This document shows, piece by piece, positions 36,243-46,301 of a stretch of 64,000 bases of DNA. Each line of letters opens with the position of its first letter. The stretch's first letter is position 1. This DNA is from Dipteronia dyeriana (lineage: Eukaryota; Streptophyta; Magnoliopsida; Sapindales; Sapindaceae). Under the pieces are notes generated by a model that saw nothing but the letters and a program-made list of their open reading frames with translations, did not search any database and had not been told where the DNA came from. The stretch spans positions 70,302,687 to 70,366,686 of the forward strand of contig CM065295.1 in assembly GCA_032871835.1 (NCBI GenBank). Reading direction: 5' to 3'. The position numbers and the translations under genes were made by a program.

Positions 36243-36516
36243 TGATTAAAACTGAAAAGTGTATGTTTACTAAGGGATAATATCATCATTTTGCACTTCC
36301 AATATGATTAATTCTCCAATTTAGACATAATTTCGTTCGCTCGCTTAAATAAATGTGTTGTATAGTAATCAATGTATTTTTCTTTGTATTTCAGAGGTAA
36401 TTCGATCAATTCATAATCATGGAGAAGTCAGATGGTAAAACAAACATCGTTGTCAAGTTTAGAACGTCAAAAACCTTAGGAAGGCCATGAAGGGTATTTT
36501 TGTAATTTTGATTATT

Positions 36517-36610
36517 CACTGTTCACAGTTGACTTTCACTGTTCACAGTTGACTTTCACTGTTCATAATTGACTTTCATTGTTCATTGTTCACTATTCAC
36601 TTCACGGATG
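36517..36610. repeat. Short tandem repeat, about 20-bp unit
   Basis: The unit TGTTCACAGTTGACTTTCAC is repeated about three times, then decays (TGTTCATAATTGACTTTCA). The inverted LTR has a shorter version at 38275-38325. Confidence 0.8.
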
Positions 36611-36915
36611 AGTTACTGTTCACTGATGACGTGGCAAAATCTGGACGCTCCATTCTAAATTCATCCGATGGTCAATTTTCATCCATATTTTATATAAATA
36701 AGGGGTCTCTCCCCCCTAATTTTCATATTCTGAATCCAAATATGATATTAGATTTGTGAAATTCTCTCTTTTGTTCTCAAATTCTCAGTTTAAATAAAAT
36801 AGTTATTTTCTAGTTAAATTATGTCTGGCTAATTTTATATAGCTGGGATAAAAGGTGATACTGTTGTTATGAAAAATATGATCAAATTATGGTAAGTTTA
36901 TTATTTTTATGTTTT

Positions 36916-37209
36916 CTCCCCTCTGGTCTTTGTGGAGTTTTTGACTCACTGTAGATAGGCAGATATTGTCTAGCACAGTGGGTACTTTTACCCATATTTA
37001 TCAGAGAGTGGTTACTCCCCTCTGATCTTTGTGGAGTTTTTGACTCACTGTAGACAGACAGATATTGTCTAGCACAGTGAGTACTTTTACCCATATCTAT
37101 CAGAGAGTGGTTTATCCCCTCTAATCTTTGTGGAGTTTTGACTCACTGTAGACAGACAGATGTTGTCTAGCACAGTGAGTACTTTTACCCACATCTATCA
37201 GAGAGTGGT
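36916..37209. repeat. Three tandem copies of a 98-bp unit in the LTR
   Basis: Each unit runs from TCCCCTCTGATCTTTGTGG through GACTCACTGTAGACAGACAG and TGTCTAGCACAGTGAGTAC to ATCAGAGAGTGGT. The inverted LTR has only two units (37758-37955). This explains most of the LTR length difference. Confidence 0.9.
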
Positions 37210-37495
37210 CAGTGGAGTGGAATACCATCTCATTAATCTGGACTAAATATTAATAATGGGATCATAATCGAATTACCAACAGTGGATCCCTTATCCCCAG
37301 TATTAATTTTAATTGATTTTCATTTTATAACAAGCTTAGTAATTAATCTAGATAATTAATTCTACAAGAACAAGTGAACAACCTCCATGTGGTTCGACCC
37401 GGTCTTATCGGTTAATTTATTACTATGACACTCTTATACTTGGGAGTATGAACACTTCTTTAGGACGTGTCAAGATTTAAAGAAGTATGAACACT

Positions 37496-38591
37496 TGACA
37501 CGTCCTAAAGAAGTGTTCATACTCCCAAGTATAAGAGTGTCATAGTAATAAATTAACCGGTAAGACCAGGTCGAACCATAGGGAGGTTGTTCACTTGTCA
37601 TTATAGAATTAATTATCTTGATTAATTACTAAGCTTGTTATAAAGTGTAAATCAATTAAAATTAAAACTGGGGCTAAGGGATCCACTGTTGGTAATTCGA
37701 ATATGATCCAATTATTAATATTTAGTCCAGATTAACGGGATGGTATTCCACTCCACTGACCACTCTCTGATATATATGGGTATAAGTACTCACTATGCTA
37801 GACAATATCTGTCTGTCTACAGTGAGTCAAAAACTCCACAAAGATCAGAAGGGAGAAACCACTCTCTGATAAATATGGGTAAAAGTACTCATTGTGCTAG
37901 ACAATATCTGTCTATCTACAGTGAGTCAAAAACTCCACAAAAATCAGAGGGGAGAAAGCATAAAAATAATAAACTTACCATAATTGGATCATATTTTTCA
38001 TACCAACAGTATCACATTTTGCCCCAGCTATATAAAATTAGCCAGACATAATTTAACTAGAAAATAGTTATTTTATTTAAACTGAGAATTTGATAACAAA
38101 AAAAGATAAAATTTCACAAATATAATATCAGATTTGGATTCAGAATATAAAAATTAGAGGGGAGATGCCCCATATTTATACAAAATACGGATGAAAATTG
38201 ACCATCAGATGAATTTAGAATGGAGAGTCCAGATTTCACCACGTCATCAGTGAACAGTAACTCATCCGTGAAGTGAATAGTGAACCCGTGAACAGTGAAA
38301 GTCAACTGTGAACAATGAATAGTCAAAATTACAAAAATACCCTTCATGGTCTTCCTAAGGTTTTTGACGTTCTAAATTTGAAAACGATGTTTGTTTTGCC
38401 ATCTGACTTCTCCATGATTCTGAATTGATCGAATTACCTCTGAAATACAAAGAAAAATACATTGATTACTACACAACACATTTATTTAAGCGAGCGAACG
38501 AAATTATGTCTAAATTGAGGAATTAATCTTATTGGAAGTGTAAAACGATAATATTATCCCTTAGTAAACATACACTTTTCAGTGTTAATCA
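37496..38591 (-). repeat. LTR of the Ty3-like element, inverted copy
   Basis: On the minus strand it starts TGATTAACACTGAAAAG at 38591 and ends GGACGTGTCA at 37496, 1096 bp. It faces the forward LTR with a 23-bp spacer (37473-37495), so both U5 ends point at each other. No matching TSD flanks it (ACACT and TTATC). The open frame at 37740-38051 lies across the tandem units and is not a gene. Confidence 0.8.
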
Positions 38592-39811
38592 TTATCATAT
38601 CTACTTCTTTCTTCCTATCTCCATCTTTAATTTTTAATTTTTTTAAAAAAAAATCGATAGGTGGAGTCAACGGCTTTGACTCCATCGAGCACACCGAGAC
38701 CGATTAATCGACGATTTGACATATTAATCGGTCACCGACATATCATTTAGTTTAATTTTTAAGCTAATATTTTGGATTGTCTAATATTATCAATAATTCA
38801 TAAATATTTATAGCTAAAAAAATGTTCATGAGTATTTCGAATGCAAACGAACACAAAAGCCATGTTGGTATCGCTTCCTGCACATGATAATATTGTGGGA
38901 GTCGATATTTAGACTGTACATAATATTTATGGAGCGAAATTAGGTATTCATTCCTAGATGGACCATTAAATTAAAACGAAAAATTAAGGTGGAGACAAAA
39001 TATGAATTTTACAAAAAAATATAAACACATGTATAAATTTTTAAAAAAAAGTTAATTTTTTTTTGGGAATCCAATGAATGTTTGATTGCCCAGAGCTTTT
39101 CAAAAACTGCTTGGACTTTTATTCTTCGGTGTCCTCGTTAATAAAATAGTAATTAAATTATTATTTTTCCCTTAAAATAGCCTAGTTAACCTTTTTTTTA
39201 AGTAATTAACCTCATTTAGTGTTTAATATAATTTATTGATCCTTTTTAAATTTAAACTAGTATTGTTTTTAATATTGTTTTTTTTAAACATCTTATTATT
39301 TAACATATTTTTTACTCTTAAAAAAAAATTATTTTTTAATTACTACAATATTTTGAAATGAGAAGATGATATATGATTTGAACTCATAAACTACATATAA
39401 GGTTGTGGATTTGAATCTGTTTCCCTTCCTAAAATCCAGAATTATTATAATATTTTATAAAAAATGTATTATACAATTCAAATAATGCATCAAAAATTTA
39501 ATCCAAATGTTGTGGATGTTATTACCCTAAAAATCATGAAATTATGTGGTAAGAACAAATCACTTAACACATTATTTAGATTGATTTTTAAGTTAATTCT
39601 TTGAATTGTCTAACTTAGAAATAATTCATAAATATTTATAGCTAAAAAAATAATGTCATGAATATTTCGAACGCAAACGAACACAAAAGCAACGTTGGTG
39701 TCGTTTCCTGCACATGTTACCGTATACCTTGCCTCATAATATAAGAACCCCAACAACCACATCACCTTCAAGCGCGTAGAAAACACTGTCCAATAACACT
39801 GGTACCACAAC
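38592..39811. repeat. Non-coding repeats: second copy of the 14.2-kb repeat, flanked by a direct duplication
   Basis: 38930-39560 matches 14190-15365 but lacks its two inserted blocks. It is flanked by a direct repeat of about 145 bp (about 38745-38886 and 39560-39717), sharing AATAATTCATAAATATTTAT and CAAACGAACACAAAAGC. 39330-39450 fuses two tRNA-like SINE fragments in opposite orientation. Confidence 0.65.
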
Positions 39812-40463
39812 TAGGGGTGAACAAAAAACCAATGAACCGAACCGAACCGAACCGAACCGAACCAGTGGATCAAACCGGTCAAATTGGTTTTTTATCGGTT
39901 TTGATTGGGTGATCGGTTCGGTTCGGTTCTAATTTTAAAAAAACTGGTTGAATCGGTTTTTGTCCGGTTTAGTTCCAAAAACCGGATAACCGAACCGGTA
40001 CCCGACCATAATTTTTTTAAAAATAAACTAATTCTAACTTCCACTTTTCACTCTTCAATTATTATGTATATTTTATTGGATTTTTAAATGTAATTTGACT
40101 TTGTTTGGTATTGACTATTGTATTAGTTATCAACAAAAAATTTGGCTGACATGTATTTTGAAATGTGTTTACTGTTTTGTATTGGATTTTGTAGTTTTTT
40201 AATATGTTTTTATTGCGATGTAAATAAATTTGGCCCAATAAGTTCAAAAAAATGAACTAAATATGTAATAAATGAAATTTAGAATTTTGGCCCTACAGAC
40301 CCAAAACCAAAAAAGCTGAACCGAACCGAATCGAACCGGTCCAATTTGGTTGGTTTTTTATCGGTTGACAAATGTCAATTTGATTGGATCAGTTCACTTT
40401 TTTAAAAACCGGATTTTATCGGTTCTATGAAAACCGAACCGGTCCGATCAACGCCCACCTCTA
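39812..40463. mobile_element. Non-autonomous hAT element (652 bp) with exact 8-bp TSD
   Basis: The left end is TAGGGGTGAACAAAAAACC; the inverted right end is TAGAGGTGGGCGTTGATCGG. Both fit hAT termini (YARNG). TSD ACCACAAC lies at 39804-39811 and 40464-40471. The subterminal regions are dense in GAACC/GGTTC repeats (for example five GAACC units from 39835 and GGTTCGGTTCGG near 39913), probable transposase-binding repeats. The core is AT-rich and non-coding. Confidence 0.93.
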
Positions 40464-40471
40464 ACCACAAC

Positions 40472-40925
40472 TCCACATCCGTATCCGATCCGTGTCCAAT
40501 CTGATGTCGACACATGGCCCTCTCCAACCTCCATAGCGCGTGTATCACTTACTCCCTTGAATCCATTTTAATCACATTTTAAGTGGACCTAAGTTATTGG
40601 TATCAAATAACATTAATTGGGATTAAAGCCATCCTGATTCTGCCACCTGGCACGTTATTAACACTTGTCCCCATCATATCTCTCGACCGTTCTGACACTT
40701 TCACACTTGACGCCGTCTAAACGGAACAACCGACACTCACCTGCAACAGGACGATTAGAGCCAGTTGTCACTGTATTCTCGCCAAAATACCGTCCTTTCA
40801 ACCTAAAATTTTCGAATCTGAAGAAACGAAGCTTATTTGTATTTTTTTAAGAAAAAAAAGAGAGATTAATATTATTAATAATAATTAATAAGGCTAAAAA
40901 AAACATATAAATGGTTTTATACAAG
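40472..40925. other. Unassigned, relatively GC-rich low-repeat DNA
   Basis: Together with 39720-39803 this looks like a once continuous stretch split by the hAT element. It contains no recognisable gene; 40665-40850 is open but has no domain. It might be an old promoter or exon remnant. Confidence 0.3.
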
Positions 40926-41545
40926 TTTTTTTTTCTTGGCATATGAAACTCATTATAATTGTTTTTACAATTTTTTTTTGTTTATTTGTTAAAAGAATTA
41001 GTTTTTCAAAAAGAAAAAAAGTAATATTGTGATACACTTTATTAAGGGGTTTATATATATACATATATGTAGTCATTTTCCAATCGGTACGTACTGATAG
41101 AATTATATAAAGACATTGAATGTGAACCATTCATTTTACATACTTTAACTTGATATGTATGCACTTGTCAATTTTTTTTTATAAATAAGTGCACCAATAG
41201 AATTATATAAAGACATTGAATGTGAACCATTCATTTTACATACTTTAACTTGATATGTATACACTTGTCAAAACTTTTTTATAAATAAGTAGCACACATT
41301 CAATGTCCTTACATAATTCCATCAATGCGAAGTTATAGGAAAAGAAAAAAAATTATTTTTTTTCTTTTTGAAAAACTAATTCTTTTAACAAATAAACAAA
41401 AAAAAATGTAAAAACAATTATAATGAGTTTCATATGTAAAAAAAAAAAATTGACAAGTGTATACATGTCAAGTTAAAGTATGTAAAATGAGTGACTCACA
41501 TTCAATGTCCTTATATAATTCTATCAGTACGCATTTATGTGAGAA
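40926..41545. repeat. Compound palindrome built on fold-back MITE subtype 1
   Basis: 40926-41025 and 41343-41448 are inverted copies (shared ATGAAACTCATTATAATTG against CAATTATAATGAGTTTCAT). Between them 41096-41170 and 41205-41280 are direct copies of the subtype 1 arm (GAATTATATAAAGACATTG, CATTTTACATACTTTAACTT), and 41455-41545 is an inverted copy. Confidence 0.7.
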
Positions 41546-41556
41546 TTTTCGTATAT

Positions 41557-42270
41557 TATAGTCATTTTCTCCTCAGTACGTACTGATATAACTTACATCA
41601 GTGTGTTGTATGTAGATAACTGATTTTGGAGAATATAGTCATTTTCTCCTCAGTGCGTACCGTAATGGTGTCAACGGTTCGGTTTTGGTTAAGAACCGCT
41701 GGTTTCGGTTTCGGCTCCGTGGAAAGGCCGAACCGTAACCGTAACCAGAATGGGGCGGTTTGGGGCGGTTTCGGTTATGGAGGTTTGGGGCGGTTTCGGA
41801 CGGTTTCGGTTATGGCGGTTTTCGGTTACGGTTCGGTTTCGGTTTCGGTTTTCGGTTCGGTTCGGTTTCGGTTTGGTCCGGGTTTTTTTTTTTAAAGTGC
41901 CACGTGTCAGCATTTAATTAGTTGTTGCATTTTTTTTTATTGAAACCGGCGGTTTTTTGGACGGTTTTTCATAATTCATAACCGTAGCCGAACCACCGGG
42001 AACCGGTTTTGTAACCGACGGTTTCGATTTCGGTTTCGGTTACTGTTTTGAGAGGACGGTTTTGGTTCAGTTTCGAACGGTTTAACCGAACCGTGGACAC
42101 CTCTAGCGTACCGATATAATTTATATCAGTGTGTTGTATGTGAATCACTGATTATGTAGAAAATTTAACAAGTACATACACTTTAACTCAAAATATATAA
42201 ATCTAATGGTCTACATTCAACACACTGATAAATTTATATCAGTGAGCACTGATTTGAAAATTTTATATTG
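41557..42270. repeat. Fold-back MITE subtype 2, split by a hAT MITE
   Basis: CAGTGCGTACCG just left of 41663 continues as GCGTACCGATATAATTTATA at 42106. The unit ends near 42252 with the inverse (AATTTATATCAGTGAGCACTGA). A direct copy of its first 27 bp plus leader (TATAGTCATTTTCTCCTCAG) lies at 41557 and again at 41636. Confidence 0.7.
41663..42105. mobile_element. hAT MITE (443 bp) with exact 8-bp TSD
   Basis: The left end is TAATGGTGTCAACGGTTCGG; the inverted right end is TAGAGGTGTCCACGGTTCGG. TSD GCGTACCG lies at 41655-41662 and 42106-42113. The interior is filled with GGTTTCGG/GGCGGTTT/CGGTTCGG repeats, so short frames (41626-41895) are repetitive and not genes. It is related in style, not closely in sequence, to the 39.8-kb element. 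Confidence 0.94.
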
Positions 42271-42281
42271 TCCTTTAATTT

Positions 42282-42434
42282 CCTATCAGTGCGCACTGAT
42301 AGGATTATATAAGGACATTGAATGCGAGTTACTCATTTATACAAGAGCTTTGACAAATACATACATGTCAAGTTAAAGTATGTAAAATGAATGGCTCGTA
42401 TTCAATGTCCTTATATAATTCCATCAGTGCGCAC
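42282..42434. repeat. Fold-back MITE, subtype 1
   Basis: The left arm reads CCTATCAGTGCGCACTGATAGG, shown here as CCTATCAGTGCGCAC then TGATAGG, followed by ATTATATAAGGACATTGAAT. The right arm is its inverse, ending TTCCATCAGTGCGCAC. The loop holds CATGTCAAGTTAAAGTATG. Confidence 0.75.
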
Positions 42435-42550
42435 TTATGTGAAATTATATATATATATATATATATATTTGCATATGTAACTTTTAACATATACTATTTG
42501 ATGTTTTATTTGAATTACATAGTTCTATAATTTTTATTTTTTACAGTATT

Positions 42551-42556
<6 letters not shown>

Positions 42557-42598
<42 letters not shown>
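42557..42598. repeat. AT dinucleotide microsatellite
   Basis: About 42 bp of alternating A/T. Other such tracts are at 13644-13678, 42451-42470 and 50779-50813. Confidence 0.95.
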
Positions 42599-42600
<2 letters not shown>

Positions 42601-43148
42601 CAATGAGAACTTTTTGAAATGTACACTTTAGGAACCTTTGATGAAATTTAATGGATTTTTTTGAGTTTTGATGTGATTTTTTATTGGCTAATAAAAAGAA
42701 TGAAACACATTAACGGAAAAAAATTGAAAAAAATGTAGGTACACAAAATTTTTTCTGACTTCTTTAAACATAAAACATTTTAAAAAATGTAAATATCATA
42801 AAAATTAGTTCTCAAATAAAAAAAAATCATTTTTCACGAAATGTGTATTTTAATTTTTTTTATGTAAAACGGATCATCGAAAAACATCCAATTGCATATC
42901 TTATTAAAATAGGAGGTGTTGATAGGAAAAATTATAATATAATATATATATATATATATCCTATAAAGAAAACTGATGGTTTATATTTTACCACTGATGA
43001 ATTATAATAACATTGAAATTAGTACAAAAGTATCGGTTCTATTTGATATAAAATCTATTTAAGATGAAATATTTCAATCAAATATGTTATGGTTAAAATG
43101 AGAGCGGACGTAGACTCTTCCTGGATGGAGTGCTCACCGTGGGTTAAA
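42599..43148. other. AT-rich intergenic DNA, nothing recognised
   Basis: No coding potential and no repeat ends were seen. Confidence 0.45.
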
Positions 43149-44690
43149 GCATCTTCAACCTGAAAACCCAATTTGTGCAACTTGCATTAAAATGGTGTAA
43201 CTTTCATACTATTTATTTTGTTCATCTTCAATTCATTGTACCAAATGTTACACTAAAAATAATATTTCATTTCTTTCCCATCTTTTATTATTTCTCAACA
43301 ATTAACATTTCACCCCATAATTAACATAATATTGCAAGTTAAGACATTATCAAATTAGTATATAATTTGTTGTATTTTGCATTTTATTTTATTGTTTTCA
43401 AATTAGTGATTTTAAAAAGAAATCAAATGAGTAGAATTTCTGTATTATATACTTAATTTTAGTTTATCATAAATGTTAGGGTTAATAGCACCAATGTCCC
43501 CTGAATTATACGTGTAGTAGCAATGTGCCCCCTAAATTTTTTTTCCTAACATTAAACCTCTTGAACTTCCATTTATTGGCAAAAGTTGATGGAATAGTGA
43601 CGGAACTTCATTTTCGTCCAATTTTTTGTCACGTGAGGTCGTACCGAGGGCAAATCTGTATTTTTTGTCCTCTTAATACAAGGGTACGATTTCAAGATTT
43701 TTATATTTTACAACCGGTCTACATATCTTTTATCAAATGATGTGGTCCCCCATCTTTGGCCTACATATTTTTTGAACTGACTTCAAAACTTTTTATATTT
43801 ATATTTAAGAGTTTTTTTTCTCATACTATTAAATAACCAAATATCACAAACCAACAAACAAAAAGATAACATAGAAGACACACATGCCGTATTGGGGCTG
43901 CTCTTCACCGTATTTCCTTGCTTCAACCATTTGTTAACCACTTGCCCTTAATCGACGAAACAACAACGAACCAACACAAACGAAACAATGCTAAACCCAC
44001 CGTAATCGAAATCGCATAGATTTTTGACCGTAAAACAACATGATTAGAGGAAATCACACCAATTTTAGAACCCCTAATTTCTCTATCAGTTACGAGAGGG
44101 AGAGGAATTTGGGGATTTTTGGAAATCAAAAGTTATTTCCATTTGCTCCTCGTATTAAGACTTTAAAAAGACAGATTTACCCTCGATACGACCTCACGTG
44201 ACAAAAAATTAGATAGAAATGAAGTTCTGTCACTATTTCGTTAGTTTTTATCAACAAATGAAAGTTCAAGGGGAGTTCAAGGGGAGTTCAAGGGGTTTAA
44301 TGTTAGGAAAAAAAAATTAGAGGACACATCACTACTACACATATAATTCAGGGAGCATTGGTGCTAATAAAAATAATAAACAAATTATGAAAATAAAAAT
44401 AAAAAGAGATACAATTGGAATAAATTTGATTGAATAAAGGTAAGCCTGCAATTAAACAAAACTTTGAAATAATAAAAAGGGATACAATTGATTTTTTTTA
44501 TTGAATAAGGTTAAAACTTTAATTAAACAAAAAGTTTAGTTATTTAAAAATAAGGAAAAAGTGCATAAAGTAACAGTGTTGTGCCAGATTGCCAAATCTG
44601 GCACAATGATTTGGCAACAACAATGTATACTTGCCCATTTTAATGCAAGTTTTTTAAGCTTGGTTGGAGAAGGGTTTTTGTTTCATTTTG
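43149..44690. mobile_element. Tourist-like MITE split by a MULE-type element
   Basis: The left end AGCATCTTCAACC and ACTTGCATTAAAATGG (to about 43196) have inverse counterparts near 44632-44680 (CCATTTTAATGCAAGT, then GGTTGGAGAAGGGTT). The end type resembles the PIF/Harbinger MITE at 33325. Most of the interior is the insertion at 43479-44370. The right boundary is approximate. Confidence 0.5.
43479..44370. mobile_element. Non-autonomous element with long (about 180 bp) terminal inverted repeats, MULE-like
   Basis: The left end reads GGGTTAATAGCACCAATGTC and CTGAATTATACGTGTAGTAG. The right end inverted reads TATTAGCACCAATGCTCCC and TGAATTATATGTGTAGTAG, and similarity continues through CACGTGAGGTCGTA / TACGACCTCACGTG. 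Such long inverted repeats are usual for Mutator-like elements. A GGGGAGTTCAA unit is triplicated at about 44268-44298. The TSD is not resolved. The interior has no transposase. Confidence 0.7.
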
Positions 44691-44795
44691 GTGTTTTAGA
44701 GTTTGGTTGGAGAAACTTTTAGAGGAGTGATCAGTGCAGACTTGCCTGATTAGTTTTTTCTGTCTTGTTTTGTTGTTTGTTTTACTCAAAAAAAA

Positions 44796-44890
44796 ATGAT
44801 AGTGGACGATGTTGGTCCAATGATATTCCTTTTACACCTACGACATGAGGTTGTAGGTTCAAGTCCTCAATTTAAAAAAAAAAAATCGAA
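44796..44890 (+). repeat. tRNA-like SINE fragment
   Basis: It contains GATGTTGGTCCAATGATA (A-box-like) and GAGGTTGTAGGTTCAAGTCC (B-box-like), and ends in an A run. It belongs to the family at 15139 and 45735. Confidence 0.5.
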
Positions 44891-44983
44891 TTTATGTAAT
44901 ACTTAAAGCAAATGATAACTGAAATAAAATAACACATTACCTTAATTTTTTCTAACTTATATAAAATATGAATATATATATAT

Positions 44984-45093
44984 AGTGAAATATTACAATA
45001 ATTCGGGTTTGGAAAGAGGGAAAAACTCAAACCCACAACATCTTGTTGTAGATGTGAGGAGCATATTACTGAACCAACATCATCTTACAGAGA
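44984..45093 (-). repeat. tRNA-like SINE fragment
   Basis: On the minus strand: AAGATGATGTTGGTTCAGTA, GTTGTGGGTTTGAGTTTTTC and a terminal TTGTAATATTTC. Same family as 45735-45855. Confidence 0.5.
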
Positions 45094-45159
45094 ACCCATA
45101 TAATATGCTTAAAGAAGCAGTAATATGAAATTAAATATTTAGAAAACAATAGTTTTAGA

Positions 45160-45330
45160 CATCACAACAACTATCGCAATTTTTCAATCACAACTCATGT
45201 GACATCTATGGTGTTAATTGGTGAGTGAATATGTGGGTAAGTAAGATAAATCATTATTGATGTGTATCCACTTATCAATTAACACATCAGCTACCACATG
45301 GGCTGTGATTGAAATGTTTTGATGTCTAAC
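45160..45330. repeat. Fold-back MITE related to 14436-14624
   Basis: Arms TTTAGACATCACAACAACTA and, inverted, ..TTAGACATCAAAACATT enclose CACATCAGCTACCACATG / CATGTGACATCTATGGTG. The central words (AAGATAAATCATTATTGATG) match the 14.4-kb element. Ends are less clear. Confidence 0.55.
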
Positions 45331-45459
45331 ATAACGTTTTAGAAAATGTTATATTCTCAACAATTAAGATTTTAAAATTTTATTTTACATTTTTCCATTC
45401 AATTACACGGAAATCACATACTATGTTTAAAGAAATGTAATGAGACATAATTTAAAACA

Positions 45460-45630
45460 CTAATGCTAGACAACTCAAAAAATTAGTCCAAAATCTAACC
45501 CAAATTAATGATGTGGGAAGTGGTTTGTTCATTAACCGCGTCATTCCATTATTTGTGTGGTAATGATAATTCACTGGCCATATCATTTGGAGTTAATTAT
45601 TTGGTTGTATATTGTTACTCAATTTGAAAA
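45460..45630. repeat. Fold-back MITE related to 14968-15127
   Basis: It begins CACTAATGCTAGACAACTCA and shares the layout TTAGTCCAAA..ATGATGTGG..AAGTG, then its inverse (CATATCATTTGGAGTTAA). The inverse of the first words near 45605-45625 is degraded. Confidence 0.5.
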
Positions 45631-45734
45631 TGCTACATTCACAACGCCTTTAAAAAACGGTTATAAGGAAACAAGAATACCTATGAAGACCCAATTAAGA
45701 ACATAATAAGGATTAGTTTAATATAATAACCTAT

Positions 45735-45855
45735 CATATAAAGAAGATGAGGTAGGTCTGATGGTATACCCCTCACACTTACACCATGAAGTTGTGGGTT
45801 CGAGTCTCTTCTCTAAAACCGCCAAATTATTGTAATATTTCAAAAAAAAAAAAAA
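45735..45855 (+). repeat. tRNA-derived SINE copy with poly(A)
   Basis: AAGATGAGGTAGGTCTGATGG (A-box region, shown to 20 bases as AAGATGAGGTAGGTCTGATG), GTTGTGGGTTCGAGTCTC (B box close to GGTTCGANTCC), TTATTGTAATATTTC, then a 15-A tail at about 45842-45856. This is the best preserved member of the family in the window. Confidence 0.65.
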
Positions 45856-46301
45856 AACCTTATCATATAGTTCTTTTACATATACACACACATGAGTTAT
45901 ATATATATATATATAGACTTATATATTGTTATTTATGTTTGACTTAATTTTATTTTATACCCTTAAAGCATGAATTACAATATTTTTTTTTATAATTTAA
46001 TGAAATTGTGTTTTTTATAAAATGTGTGTGATTTATGTTTTAACATAAAATGCTGAAACAAAAAGATTTAAATAAAAAAAAATATTTATAAATACAAGTT
46101 GTTTACAGTTATTTATGAAATTGGTTTCATAATGATAAAACCATAGCTTTAGTGAGTGATTTATCTTGAACGTCTAAGCAGAGACTTTTAGTTGAGAAAG
46201 CTAGTGTATATTGGATATACATTGAACATGATAGATATAAGTTGTGATTTGTTATAACCAATGTCACTTGATCATAGCTTATGTAAGCTTTAATAAACTT
46301 A

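Larger units (their letters stand above)
36243..37472 (+). repeat. LTR of the Ty3-like element, forward copy
   Basis: It begins TGATTAAAACTGAAAAG after the purine tract and ends GGACGTGTCA, 1230 bp. It contains ATCCCTTATCCCC and TGTGGTTCGACCCGGTCTTA near the end, typical of Tat/Athila LTRs. Internal tandem repeats are listed separately. 37496-38591 is the same LTR inverted. Confidence 0.8.

Noticed and set aside
36916..37209. Possible CRISPR-like array of regular repeats
   Set aside because: Direct, head-to-tail 98-bp units without distinct spacers in a plant LTR; ordinary tandem duplication.
37740..38051. 103-residue open frame with internal repeats
   Set aside because: The repeats are the tandem 98-bp LTR units, also open on the other LTR in the opposite direction.
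41626..41913. Repetitive Gly/Arg/Asn-rich frames on both strands
   Set aside because: They are CGGTTT repeats inside a hAT MITE with defined ends and TSD.
45735..45855. Possible functional tRNA gene
   Set aside because: Only A/B-box-like words are present; no cloverleaf and an A tail follows, so a SINE is the better call.
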